Shown: piece by piece, positions 40,522 through 49,268 of the stretch | How positions within the stretch are numbered: position 1 is the first letter of the stretch | Layout: the number at the start of each line of letters is the position of its first letter | DNA from: Pedobacter sp. MC2016-15 | Lineage (GTDB): Bacteria > Bacteroidota > Bacteroidia > Sphingobacteriales > Sphingobacteriaceae | Length of the DNA: 64,000 nucleotides | Assembly: GCF_026239695.1 (NCBI RefSeq) | Contig: NZ_JAPIVS010000009.1 | Span: 124,001 to 188,000, forward strand | Reading direction: 5' to 3' | Translations under genes and position numbers: made by a program | Notes under the pieces: generated by a model | Told to the model about the DNA's origin: nothing | Seen by the model: only the letters and a program-made list of their open reading frames with translations | Databases searched by the model: none

Positions 40522-41529
40522 TTAATCCTTCAGACTGTAGTTTTTAAATGTCGTTCTGGCCTTGCCATACTTCACTGTATTAGAGAAGTTCGCTGAGGGC
40601 TTTTCTATATAATTCCAGAATACCCAGCTAACCGCAAAACAGATCAAAGAAACAACGAAGAAAAGAATCCAGAATTGGTTAGGCTTCATATGATTCTGTG
40701 CCATGTTAATCATTTTAATTCCAAGGGGGAAGTGAAGCAGGTAAAGCGAATAAGATACTTCACCTGGAAATTCCAGTATATGAGATACCGGTTTCCTATA
40801 ATATAAAATAACAAGTATAGTAGCGGTAGCTACAATAGATGCTGCTAATTCATAGTATAAAAATGAGAACAGAATCACTAATCCGAGGCAGGCCATTTCA
40901 AAATATGTAGACTTCTTACTAGTATAAATCTGATATCCAATCGTTCCAATTAAAAAGAAAACAATATACTCCAGAAGTCCGATATACTCGGTTATCAAAG
41001 TTTGACTACTTAATAATAGGAGTGGTACTCCGATGATCATTGTAAGCCTTGGCAACTTGGATAACAAGACAAAATATATTCCCATGAATATATAATACTC
41101 CGCTTCAATTCTTAGTGTCCAGAACACCGGGTTGTCGGATGGTGCATGGGCATAGAATAGACTTTTCAAAACAGTAAGGGGTGTTTCAGGATTTGGAAGA
41201 TGCCTGTAATGGTAAGATGCAGCTGCAATTGAAAGCGTAATTGACAAAGCAATCAGATATGGTGGATGCAGGCGAAGGAGCCTCTTGTATAGGAATCTGA
41301 AATAATCTACAAGTTCATATTTTGCCCTATACAAACTAAAAGGAATAACAAATCCGGATATCACAAAAAAGATATGTACTCCATACTGTCCATACTCGCC
41401 AATCAATCTAAAGAGTTCAGGCGCAACTGTGCCTTTTGAAATAGGCTTGGCAAAATGACAAAAACAAACTGAAACTACGGCAATACCTCTTAAGAGTGCT
41501 AAACTGGTGATTTTTGACTTGTCTGACAT
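40522..41529 (-). CDS. Acyltransferase 3 (OafA/NodX-like) membrane protein
   Basis: A 335-residue protein with about ten membrane helices and the acyltransferase-3 start SLALLRGIAVVSVCFCHFAKP, where the His is the conserved catalytic candidate. VHIFFVISGFVIPFSLYR and the RLLRLHPPYL segment also fit. These enzymes O-acetylate or O-succinylate surface polysaccharides. I chose ATG 41529; the frame extends eight codons upstream to 41553 with little support. It sits at the edge of the polysaccharide locus on the opposite strand, probably decorating that glycan. Confidence 0.88.
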   Translation of the reverse strand: MSDKSKITSLALLRGIAVVSVCFCHFAKPISKGTVAPELFRLIGEYGQYGVHIFFVISGFVIPFSLYRAKYELVDYFRFLYKRLLRLHPPYLIALSITLSIAAASYHYRHLPNPETPLTVLKSLFYAHAPSDNPVFWTLRIEAEYYIFMGIYFVLLSKLPRLTMIIGVPLLLLSSQTLITEYIGLLEYIVFFLIGTIGYQIYTSKKSTYFEMACLGLVILFSFLYYELAASIVATATILVILYYRKPVSHILEFPGEVSYSLYLLHFPLGIKMINMAQNHMKPNQFWILFFVVSLICFAVSWVFWNYIEKPSANFSNTVKYGKARTTFKNYSLKD

Positions 41530-41548
41530 TCTCTGCTCTATATAAAAA

Positions 41549-41564
41549 CACACGCATACGTGTG
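41549..41564. repeat. Perfect hairpin CACACG-CATA-CGTGTG
   Basis: Six-base-pair stem and four-base loop, 20 bp upstream of the acyltransferase start, in its probable leader. Confidence 0.5.
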
Positions 41565-41769
41565 ATATTGAATCGCTTGCTCTTTTATTAAAGAAAAAAT
41601 ATGTATTTATACGGTGCTAAAGTTAATTTTAATATTGCTATTTAAGAAGTGTATTTTCATAATATTTTACATGTTACGCCAAATGTTATTTTTAATTTCG
41701 AATTAATAAATGGTATAAATTTTGGTGTATTATTTTACGGGATACCGTATATAGTTTTCTGAAAGTACA

Positions 41770-41786
41770 TGTGTTAAATAAACACA
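41770..41786. repeat. Inverted repeat TGTGTT-AAATA-AACACA
   Basis: Perfect 6-bp arms, about 90 bp upstream of the first gene of the polysaccharide operon. A regulator-binding site or weak hairpin; function inferred from position only. Confidence 0.35.
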
Positions 41787-41876
41787 CTATATTTACTCCC
41801 TGGAAATTATTGTGCAAGGCATAGTTTTTGCTTATTGCGCATAGATTGCTAGTTAATCTTTCTAACAAAAATTAAT

Positions 41877-42545
41877 ATGTTTAAAAAACTACTTGTTATT
41901 CCAATAGTACTACTTTGTATGACTGCCTTCGCCCAGCAAAATGGTGATGCTAAATATAGTTTTGGTGTTAGGGGTTACAATTATCTGGAATTGCCGGAAT
42001 TGTTAAATCAGGCCAAAAACCATCGTTATACAAATTCCAATTTCAGCAGTTATATCATAAAATTTAATGATAACCTCTATAGCTACAGATTGAGCGGTAG
42101 CTACTTTAACAAAAACACACAATTTTCGAATAACTGTGAGGGTTGCGAGCAGGCTAACGGAAAATTAAAAGACTATTCCTTCAAAGCGGGTTTTGAAAAA
42201 AACTTTATTTATGGACACGTACAACCCTATTTGGGTTTTGATATGGGATTCCGTTCAAATGAATTTGATGGGACTCTTACAGACAATGCCTCAAATAATG
42301 TGAATGTAAGTACTACAAAAAGAGGTTTCACATTAGCTCCCGTATTAGGTCTTAAGCTAAATCCAATTAAAGAAATCTCTATATTCGCAGAGAGCAATCT
42401 TGAATTCTTTTATGCATGGGGTAAAACCGACTACACTGGTTTGCAAGATCCGCAATCAAGAGGCTCAAATAAGTTTCAGAAAGGAGAGTTATTAAACAAT
42501 CCGGTATCTGTAGGTATTCAAATACATTTAGGTCGTAAGAATTAA
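41877..42545 (+). CDS. Outer-membrane beta-barrel protein at the head of the polysaccharide operon
   Basis: A 222-residue protein with a signal peptide (cleavage after TAFA, residue 19). It has an alternating strand pattern (YSFGVRGYNY, YSFKAGFEKNF, VQPYLGFDMGFRSN, FTLAPVLGLKLN) and ends in VSVGIQIHLGRKN. A Cys pair in NCEGCEQ could form a disulfide. The stop shares a base with the rfbD start (TAATG), so the two genes are translationally coupled. An eight-stranded barrel is likely. Its role in glycan assembly is unknown. Confidence 0.8.
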   Translation: MFKKLLVIPIVLLCMTAFAQQNGDAKYSFGVRGYNYLELPELLNQAKNHRYTNSNFSSYIIKFNDNLYSYRLSGSYFNKNTQFSNNCEGCEQANGKLKDYSFKAGFEKNFIYGHVQPYLGFDMGFRSNEFDGTLTDNASNNVNVSTTKRGFTLAPVLGLKLNPIKEISIFAESNLEFFYAWGKTDYTGLQDPQSRGSNKFQKGELLNNPVSVGIQIHLGRKN

Positions 42546-43402
42546 TGAATAATAATATAATTGTAATTGGTGGAACTGGCCAACTTGGGCAGTGTCTGCA
42601 GGATGTTATATCTGCTGAAAGTTCAACATTCAATTTTGTATTTCTCTCTAGAACAGAATTGGATTGTGTTAACGAAGAACAAACAGCCTCAGTCTTTGAA
42701 CAGTATCAGCCTTTATATTGCATCAATTGCGCAGCTTACACGGCGGTAGATCAAGCCGAAGAAGATCAGAATACTGCTTTTCTAGTAAATCAAGTTGCGG
42801 TAAAAGGCCTTGCCGAGACCTGTCTGAAGTATCATACAACTCTGATTCATATTTCAACCGACTTTGTATTTGATGGAAAATCGAGTATCCCATTAACAGA
42901 AGACTTACTGACCAACCCTGTTAATATTTACGGTTCATCCAAACTCAAAGGCGAAACGGAAATCCAGCAGCTGATGGAAAATTATTATATCATTCGCACC
43001 AGCTGGTTATATTCAGAAAAAGCAAACAACTTCGTGAAAACAATGCTGAAGCTAGCACAATCCAGAAGCGAGCTCACAATTATTTATGATCAGATCGGAA
43101 CGCCAACTTATGCAATGGACCTTGCAAGGTTAATTACATCCATTATCAAAAATGATCCAAAGGCATATGGCTTATATCACTACAGCAACGAAGGTGTTGC
43201 GTCGTGGTATGATTTTGCGAAAGCAGTGTTTGAGATTTCACAAACAGATATAAAAGTACTACCGGTAGCCTCTTCTGCATTTGTGACCAAAGCAAAAAGA
43301 CCGCATTACTCTGTCTTAGATAAGACAAAAATCAAAACTGCCCTGGGGATTGAAATTCCTTATTGGAGAGAAAGTTTGAAAACCTGTATCAATAAATTGT
43401 AG
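42545..43402 (+). CDS. rfbD: dTDP-4-dehydrorhamnose reductase
   Basis: A 285-residue NADPH-dependent reductase for the last step of dTDP-L-rhamnose synthesis. Visible: cofactor loop GGTGQLGQ (8-15), STDFVFDG, and the catalytic YGSSKLKGE (YxxxK), followed by RTSWLYSE and TYAMDLA. Length fits RfbD (about 290). The matching RfbB and RfbC genes are not in the window, so they must lie elsewhere. It is followed by rfbA after 6 bp. Confidence 0.93.
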   Translation: MNNNIIVIGGTGQLGQCLQDVISAESSTFNFVFLSRTELDCVNEEQTASVFEQYQPLYCINCAAYTAVDQAEEDQNTAFLVNQVAVKGLAETCLKYHTTLIHISTDFVFDGKSSIPLTEDLLTNPVNIYGSSKLKGETEIQQLMENYYIIRTSWLYSEKANNFVKTMLKLAQSRSELTIIYDQIGTPTYAMDLARLITSIIKNDPKAYGLYHYSNEGVASWYDFAKAVFEISQTDIKVLPVASSAFVTKAKRPHYSVLDKTKIKTALGIEIPYWRESLKTCINKL

Positions 43403-43408
43403 CTAATT

Positions 43409-44269
43409 ATGAAAGGAATAATTTTAGCTGGTGGCAGCGGCACCCGCTTACATCCATTGACTCTGGTCATGAGTAAACAGATGATGCCGGTGTATGATAA
43501 GCCGATGATTTATTATCCCCTGTCTATTTTGATGTTAGCTGGGATCAAAGAGATTCTTATCATCTCTACTCCGCATGACTTGCTCAACTTCAAAAAATTA
43601 TTAGGAGATGGCAGCCAGATAGGCTGCAAATTTTCTTACGCTGTTCAGGAGAAGCCAAATGGCCTGGCTCAGGCTTTTGTCATAGGTGCAGATTTCATTG
43701 GAACTGATAAAGTTGCTTTAGTATTGGGCGACAATATTTTCTACGGGGACGGCATGTCTAAGTTGTTGCAGGATAATACTGAAACCAATGGCGGGGTTGT
43801 GTTTGCCTACCAGGTTTCTGATCCGGAGCGTTACGGTGTTGTTGAATTTGACGCTGATAGGAATGCTGTGTCAATAGAAGAGAAGCCAGAGCAGCCTAAA
43901 TCTAATTATGCAGTACCAGGTCTGTATTTTTATGACAACAGCGTTGTAGAAATTGCCAAAAATATCCAACCTTCTCCCAGGGGAGAATATGAAATTACTG
44001 ATGTAAATAAAGTATATCTGGAGCAGGGTAACTTAAAAGTTGCTGTATTAAGCCGCGGTACCGCCTGGTTAGATACAGGAACTTTTAATTCACTGATGCA
44101 AGCAGGTCAGTTTGTACAAACCATAGAAGAACGTCAGGGTCTTAAAATTGGTTGTATTGAGGAAGTTGCATATCGAATGGGATTTATTGATAAAGCGAGA
44201 TTGAAAGAAATAGCCACTCCCTTAGTCAAAAGTGGTTATGGCGCTTATTTACTTAAGCTTATTGAGTAA
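43409..44269 (+). CDS. rfbA: Glucose-1-phosphate thymidylyltransferase
   Basis: A 286-residue enzyme making dTDP-glucose. Signature LAGGSGTRLHPLT (6-18), KQMMPVYDKPM, GDNIFYG and EEKPEQPKSNYAVPGLYFYD are all present, matching RfbA/RmlA. It pairs with rfbD immediately upstream. A gap of about 130 bp without a clear terminator follows before gmd. Confidence 0.95.
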   Translation: MKGIILAGGSGTRLHPLTLVMSKQMMPVYDKPMIYYPLSILMLAGIKEILIISTPHDLLNFKKLLGDGSQIGCKFSYAVQEKPNGLAQAFVIGADFIGTDKVALVLGDNIFYGDGMSKLLQDNTETNGGVVFAYQVSDPERYGVVEFDADRNAVSIEEKPEQPKSNYAVPGLYFYDNSVVEIAKNIQPSPRGEYEITDVNKVYLEQGNLKVAVLSRGTAWLDTGTFNSLMQAGQFVQTIEERQGLKIGCIEEVAYRMGFIDKARLKEIATPLVKSGYGAYLLKLIE

Positions 44270-44400
44270 GATACTTTTAGATATATTTAAACACAAGTGA
44301 TTTTTAGCTTTTAAATAGTTTGAGTAGGAGTACGGGCGCTTGTTTTCTAGATAGTTCAGTTAAATAATTCTTATATTCGCCAACTAAAATTTACGTAATA

Positions 44401-45537
44401 ATGAAAGTGGCCTTAATTACAGGTGTTACGGGACAGGATGGAGCCTACTTATCAGAATTCCTATTAAAAAAAGGCTATTTTGTTCATGGTCTGAAGAGAA
44501 GGTCATCTTTGTTCAACACAGATAGAATAGATCACTTATATCAGGATCAGCATGAAAATGGCGTAAATTTTAAACTGCACTTCGGCGATCTTACTGATTC
44601 TACCAATCTAATCCGAATCATACAGGAAATACAGCCAGATGAGATTTATAATCTTGCAGCCATGAGCCACGTACAGGTAAGTTTCGAAATGCCAGAATAT
44701 ACTGCAAATGCTGATGGTATTGGTACATTAAGGTTGTTGGAAGCGGTACGTATTCTGGGATTAGAAAAGAAAACGAGGATTTACCAGGCATCAACTTCCG
44801 AATTATATGGTCTGGTACAAGCCGTACCACAAAGTGAAACTACCCCCTTCTACCCAAGATCGCCATATGCTGTAGCAAAAATTTACGGCTATTGGATTAC
44901 AGTGAACTATAGAGAAGCTTACAATATGTTCGCATGTAATGGTATTTTATTTAATCATGAAAGCCCTTTACGAGGAGAAACTTTTGTTACCCGTAAAATC
45001 ACCAGGGCTGCCTGTAAGATTGCGCTGGGTTTGCAAAAATGTTTATATCTCGGAAATCTTTCTGCACAGAGAGATTGGGGACATGCTAAAGATTATATCG
45101 AAGCCATGTGGTTAATTCTTCAGCAGGAAAAAGCCGAGGACTATGTAATTGCAACTGGTGTTACCACCACAGTTCGTGATTTTGTAAGAATGAGTTTTGC
45201 AGAATTAGGTATAGAAGTGGAGTTCAGCGGTAAAAACGAATATGAAAAAGGAGTAATCATTGACATTGATTACGATCTAGCTAATAGTCTTGGAGTAAAT
45301 ACAGACTCGCTCCATTTCGGAATGGATGTGGTAAGGGTGGATGCCAAATATTTCAGACCGACAGAGGTCGATTTATTATTAGGAGATCCAACAAAATCTA
45401 AAACGCAATTGGGCTGGGAGCCAAAATATGATTTGCCTTCTCTGGTAAAAGATATGATCCAGTCTGATCTACAATTAATGAAAAAAGACGAATATTTGAA
45501 AGCGAAAGGTTTTAATACCTTGAACTATTTCGAATAA
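44401..45537 (+). CDS. gmd: GDP-mannose 4,6-dehydratase
   Basis: A 378-residue SDR-family enzyme converting GDP-mannose to GDP-4-keto-6-deoxymannose. Visible: GVTGQDGAYLSEFLL (8-22), RRSSLFNTDRIDHLY, YAVAKIYGYW (YxxxK) and FNHESPLRGETFVTRKITRA. The intermediate leads to GDP-fucose, GDP-rhamnose or GDP-perosamine. No partner such as fcl, rmd or per is in the window, so the final sugar cannot be told from here. Confidence 0.95.
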   Translation: MKVALITGVTGQDGAYLSEFLLKKGYFVHGLKRRSSLFNTDRIDHLYQDQHENGVNFKLHFGDLTDSTNLIRIIQEIQPDEIYNLAAMSHVQVSFEMPEYTANADGIGTLRLLEAVRILGLEKKTRIYQASTSELYGLVQAVPQSETTPFYPRSPYAVAKIYGYWITVNYREAYNMFACNGILFNHESPLRGETFVTRKITRAACKIALGLQKCLYLGNLSAQRDWGHAKDYIEAMWLILQQEKAEDYVIATGVTTTVRDFVRMSFAELGIEVEFSGKNEYEKGVIIDIDYDLANSLGVNTDSLHFGMDVVRVDAKYFRPTEVDLLLGDPTKSKTQLGWEPKYDLPSLVKDMIQSDLQLMKKDEYLKAKGFNTLNYFE

Positions 45538-45558
45538 TAAAATACCATTTAGATACCT

Positions 45559-48162
45559 ATGAATTTTAAAAGAACGATTGCTGTTGTATTATTTTTTTTC
45601 AGTGCACTTATATGTTATAATGTTAGTGCACAGACGAACTATTCTGATGTGAAGGTTGATGAGTTGACTGATGCTCAGGTTCGTCAATTGATGCAGCGTG
45701 CAGAATCAGTTGGATACAATGATGCTCAGCTGGAACAAATGGCTGCTGCACAGGGGATGAATCCTGAAGAAGTTCAAAAACTTTCATTAAGAGTAGAGAA
45801 ATTGCGCAAGCAAAGTGGAGGCGGAAGTAGCATGGATTCAAAAAATCAGAATGCTAATGCTGAATATACTCAAGAAGATCAATTCTCAGAGAGAAAAACT
45901 TTCAATCAGTCAAGTAGTTCTGATACTTCTAAAAATAAACGCATCAATCTGAATGAAAAAAGTAAGAGAGAGATGAAAGATGCTTTTGGAAATCTAATTC
46001 CCAAGATCTTTGGCGCTGAATTGTTCAAGAATAGTGATATTACTTTTGAACCAAATCTACGCCTGGCAACTCCAAAAAGTTATATTATTGGTCCTGATGA
46101 TCAATTATTGATTGATCTTACAGGTGATAATGAAGCAAATTACAAGCTTCAGGTTAGTCCAGAGGGTAACATTCGTCTTCAATATATTGGATTAATATCT
46201 GTCGGAGGGTTATCTATTGAACAAGCTACTTCAAAAATTCGTACTGCAATGTCAAAAACATATACGGGGCTAAGAAGTGGTAGAACAAATGTCTCAATAA
46301 CTATTGGCAACATTAGAAGTATCAAGATAACTATAGTAGGAGAAGTGGTGAAGCCAGGATCTTATACTTTATCCTCTTTATCTACAGTTTTTAATGCTTT
46401 GAACGCTTCAGGTGGTCCAAATGAGAACGGGTCCTTCAGAAAGATTCAGGTGATCCGAAACAACAAAATTGTTTCTACGATTGACGTATATGATTTTCTA
46501 CTTAAAGGTTTTCAAGTAGGTAATATTAGATTGCAGGATCAGGACGTAATAAACATTCCCGTATATCAAACGCGTGTAGAAATGTCTGGGGAAATTAAGC
46601 GTCCAGCATTATTTGAAGTATTGAATACTGAATCTCTGGAGGATGTTATCAACTTTGCGGGTGGATTCTCAAATAAAGCTTATACTGCAAAAATTAAAGT
46701 TTTGCAGAATACCAATAAAGAAAGAAGAATTACTGATGTAAGTGCTGACAATTTTATTAAATATAGCCCCTTGAATGGTGACAAATACATTGTTGAGGCT
46801 ATATTGGATAGGTTTGCAAATCGTGTGGAAATTAAAGGTGCAGTATTTCGTCCTGGTCAATACGAGTTGGAAAGTGGTTTGACACTTAAACAATTAATCC
46901 AAAAGGCGGATGGTTTAAAAGAAGATGCCTTTCTAAACAGAGGATATATTTCTCGATTAAATAGTGATAATAGCTTGGCTTTGCTATCTTTTGATGTGGA
47001 TAAAGTACTGAAAGGCACTGAACAAGATATCCCTTTAAAAAGGGAAGACAAAATCACCATTTCCTCAATATTTGATTTGCGTGATGAATATAAGGTTGAT
47101 ATCAAGGGCGAAGTGAGGTTTCCGGGAACATTTGACTACGGAGAAGGTATGAACATTCAATCCCTGATCCAAATGGCTGGTGGGTTTAAGGAAGGTGCAA
47201 CTCCCAATCGTATAGAAGTTGCAAGACGGATTAAAAATAGTGATGCCAACTCTATTACTGCAAAAACCGCTGAAGTTTTAAATCTTAATATCAATAGAGA
47301 TTTAACATTACAAGATTCAACTTTCAGTCTTCAACCATTTGATATCGTATCAATACGAAGTGCAGAAGGCTTTCAAATTCAGAAACAGGTTAAAATAGAG
47401 GGAGAAGTACTTTATCCGGGTATCTATACGATTACTAATAAGGATGAACGGATATCAGATGTTATTAAGCGGGCTGGTGGGTTGACTGTATTATCCTTTG
47501 CGGAAGGCGCTTCCTTAAGAAGGCCAGGTCCAGAGGTGGTAGAAGAGAAAGACTCTGTGGACAGAGATGGAAATATCATTAAATCTAAAAGTAAAAGCGC
47601 TAGTACAAGTTTTGCGAAGGACAAGCAAAAGCAGGAAATGCAAAAACTGGCAAACTTAAAAAGGTTACAAGCATCAGGGGATAATAATTTAACAGACACA
47701 GCACAACTCGTTCAGGAAGTTGAAATCCTTGGCAGTGATTTAGTCGGAATTGATTTGGTGAAAATAGTAAAAAAACCGAGATCGAAATATGATCTTCTGC
47801 TCGAAGATGGAGATATCATTAATGTTCCTAAGCAATTACAAACGGTCAAAGTTTCTGGAGAAGTATTAAGGCCTATCAATATTGTCTATAACCGTAATCG
47901 AGGCATGAAAGAATATATAAATGGCGCAGGAGGTTTTACTTATAATGCTAACAAAAGCGGCGCTTATATTCAATATGCTAATGGCTCTGTAGATGCAAAT
48001 CGTAAATTTTTATTTTTCAACAATTATCCTAAAGTTAAGCCGGGAGCTGAGATCTTTGTTCCAAAACGCGCTCCAAGAGAAAAACTCGGAGTAGCTGGTG
48101 TAGTGGGACTAACATCGGCTTTAGCTACGGTAGCCGCTGTTTTAATTAGCGTTTTAAGATAA
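45559..48162 (+). CDS. Wza-like polysaccharide export protein with multiple SLBB domains
   Basis: An 867-residue protein with a signal peptide (cleavage after NVSA, near residue 24) and no lipobox. A Poly_export domain (YIIGPDDQLLIDLTG, about residues 174-260) is followed by a run of SLBB-like units. Each has a V-G-E-V-x-x-P-G-x-Y pattern (VVGEVVKPGSYTL, MSGEIKRPALFEV, IKGAVFRPGQYEL, IKGEVRFPGTFDY, IEGEVLYPGIYTI, VSGEVLRPINIVY). The C terminus is a membrane helix (GVVGLTSALATVAAVLISVLR). This is much longer than E. coli Wza (about 380) and should form the outer-membrane export channel. Confidence 0.9.
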   Translation: MNFKRTIAVVLFFFSALICYNVSAQTNYSDVKVDELTDAQVRQLMQRAESVGYNDAQLEQMAAAQGMNPEEVQKLSLRVEKLRKQSGGGSSMDSKNQNANAEYTQEDQFSERKTFNQSSSSDTSKNKRINLNEKSKREMKDAFGNLIPKIFGAELFKNSDITFEPNLRLATPKSYIIGPDDQLLIDLTGDNEANYKLQVSPEGNIRLQYIGLISVGGLSIEQATSKIRTAMSKTYTGLRSGRTNVSITIGNIRSIKITIVGEVVKPGSYTLSSLSTVFNALNASGGPNENGSFRKIQVIRNNKIVSTIDVYDFLLKGFQVGNIRLQDQDVINIPVYQTRVEMSGEIKRPALFEVLNTESLEDVINFAGGFSNKAYTAKIKVLQNTNKERRITDVSADNFIKYSPLNGDKYIVEAILDRFANRVEIKGAVFRPGQYELESGLTLKQLIQKADGLKEDAFLNRGYISRLNSDNSLALLSFDVDKVLKGTEQDIPLKREDKITISSIFDLRDEYKVDIKGEVRFPGTFDYGEGMNIQSLIQMAGGFKEGATPNRIEVARRIKNSDANSITAKTAEVLNLNINRDLTLQDSTFSLQPFDIVSIRSAEGFQIQKQVKIEGEVLYPGIYTITNKDERISDVIKRAGGLTVLSFAEGASLRRPGPEVVEEKDSVDRDGNIIKSKSKSASTSFAKDKQKQEMQKLANLKRLQASGDNNLTDTAQLVQEVEILGSDLVGIDLVKIVKKPRSKYDLLLEDGDIINVPKQLQTVKVSGEVLRPINIVYNRNRGMKEYINGAGGFTYNANKSGAYIQYANGSVDANRKFLFFNNYPKVKPGAEIFVPKRAPREKLGVAGVVGLTSALATVAAVLISVLR

Positions 48163-48166
48163 AACC

Positions 48167-49264
48167 ATGACAGATTCATCAAACATAACAAAGGAAAATC
48201 ATAGACCGATCGAAACTGATGAGATTACATTGAAAGATCTCATATTAAAGGTTAAGATCTTTTATAATTATTTGATCTCCAAATGGCTGATTATTGTTAT
48301 AACCTCACTTATAGGTGGTGCCTTAGGATACATTTATGCATCAAAACAAAAATTCAATTATACCGCTGCTACTACCTTTGTTTTAGAGGAGGAAAGTAGT
48401 AAAGGTGGCGGCTTAGGTCAATATGCAGGGTTGGCATCTATGGTCGGTCTTGACCTTGGAGGAGGTGGAGGAGGCATTTTTCAAGGTGAAAATATTTTGG
48501 AACTTTATAAATCAAGGAAGATGATTGAGTCAACCTTGTTAACAAAATTCAAACTTAATGGCTCTGATCGGTTACTTATTGATCAATATATTCAAATGAA
48601 TGATTTAAGAATGACTTGGGATAAAAGACCAGATCTGAAGAACATACAATTTAAGAATTTTGCTGACAGTAATGCCACAAGAATACAAGATAGCCTATTG
48701 GGTGTATTTGCACTAGATATTAAAAATAATTTGCTATCAATTTCAAAACCAGATAAGAAATTAAGTATAATTGATGTAGAGGTGAAATCGAAGGACGAGA
48801 TATTTTCCAAGGTTTTCAATGAAACTATAGTAAAAAATGTAAACGACTTTTATATAAAGACAAAAACCAAGAAATCATTATTTAATTTATCAATCCTTCA
48901 GCGTCAAACAGATTCTGTAAGAAACGCTTTACATGGGGCTATAGTCGCCACGGCAGCAATTACAGATGCTACACCAAATTTGAATATCACAAGACAAGTG
49001 TTACGGGCGCCAGGACAACGGTCACAGATAAATGCTGAGGCTAACAAAGCCATACTCTCTCAGCTTGTACAGAATCTAGAGCTGTCAAAAATAGCGCTAC
49101 GCAATGAAACGCCTTTAATCCAGGTAATAGATGGTCCAAGATTTCCTCTTCAGAAAAGCAAGGTTGGATATGTAAAAGGCGTAACAGTGGGAATTTTTCT
49201 TGCTGGTGCCTTCACGGTATTTATTCTCCTTGTGAAGAAAATTATTAAAAGTATAATGGAATAA
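48167..49264 (+). CDS. Wzz-like chain-length determinant protein
   Basis: A 365-residue inner-membrane protein with the Wzz topology: helix 1 near residues 39-59 (WLIIVITSLIGGALGYIYA), a large periplasmic part with a Gly-rich loop (DLGGGGGGIFQ) and helices, and helix 2 near residues 338-358. A Pro-containing stretch (PRFPLQKSK) precedes helix 2. It lacks a C-terminal tyrosine-kinase domain, and no separate Wzc-type kinase is in the window. With the EpsG/Wzy-like and Wzx genes downstream it indicates a Wzx/Wzy-type pathway. Confidence 0.88.
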   Translation: MTDSSNITKENHRPIETDEITLKDLILKVKIFYNYLISKWLIIVITSLIGGALGYIYASKQKFNYTAATTFVLEEESSKGGGLGQYAGLASMVGLDLGGGGGGIFQGENILELYKSRKMIESTLLTKFKLNGSDRLLIDQYIQMNDLRMTWDKRPDLKNIQFKNFADSNATRIQDSLLGVFALDIKNNLLSISKPDKKLSIIDVEVKSKDEIFSKVFNETIVKNVNDFYIKTKTKKSLFNLSILQRQTDSVRNALHGAIVATAAITDATPNLNITRQVLRAPGQRSQINAEANKAILSQLVQNLELSKIALRNETPLIQVIDGPRFPLQKSKVGYVKGVTVGIFLAGAFTVFILLVKKIIKSIME

Positions 49265-49268
49265 TAGA

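Larger units (their letters stand above)
41530..41876. other. Divergent promoter region at the left end of the polysaccharide operon
   Basis: About 350 AT-rich bases with no gene. It contains two perfect small inverted repeats, at 41549-41564 and 41770-41786. The sequence TATATTTA (41788-41795) is one base off a -7 element, with no matching -33. Confidence 0.45.
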
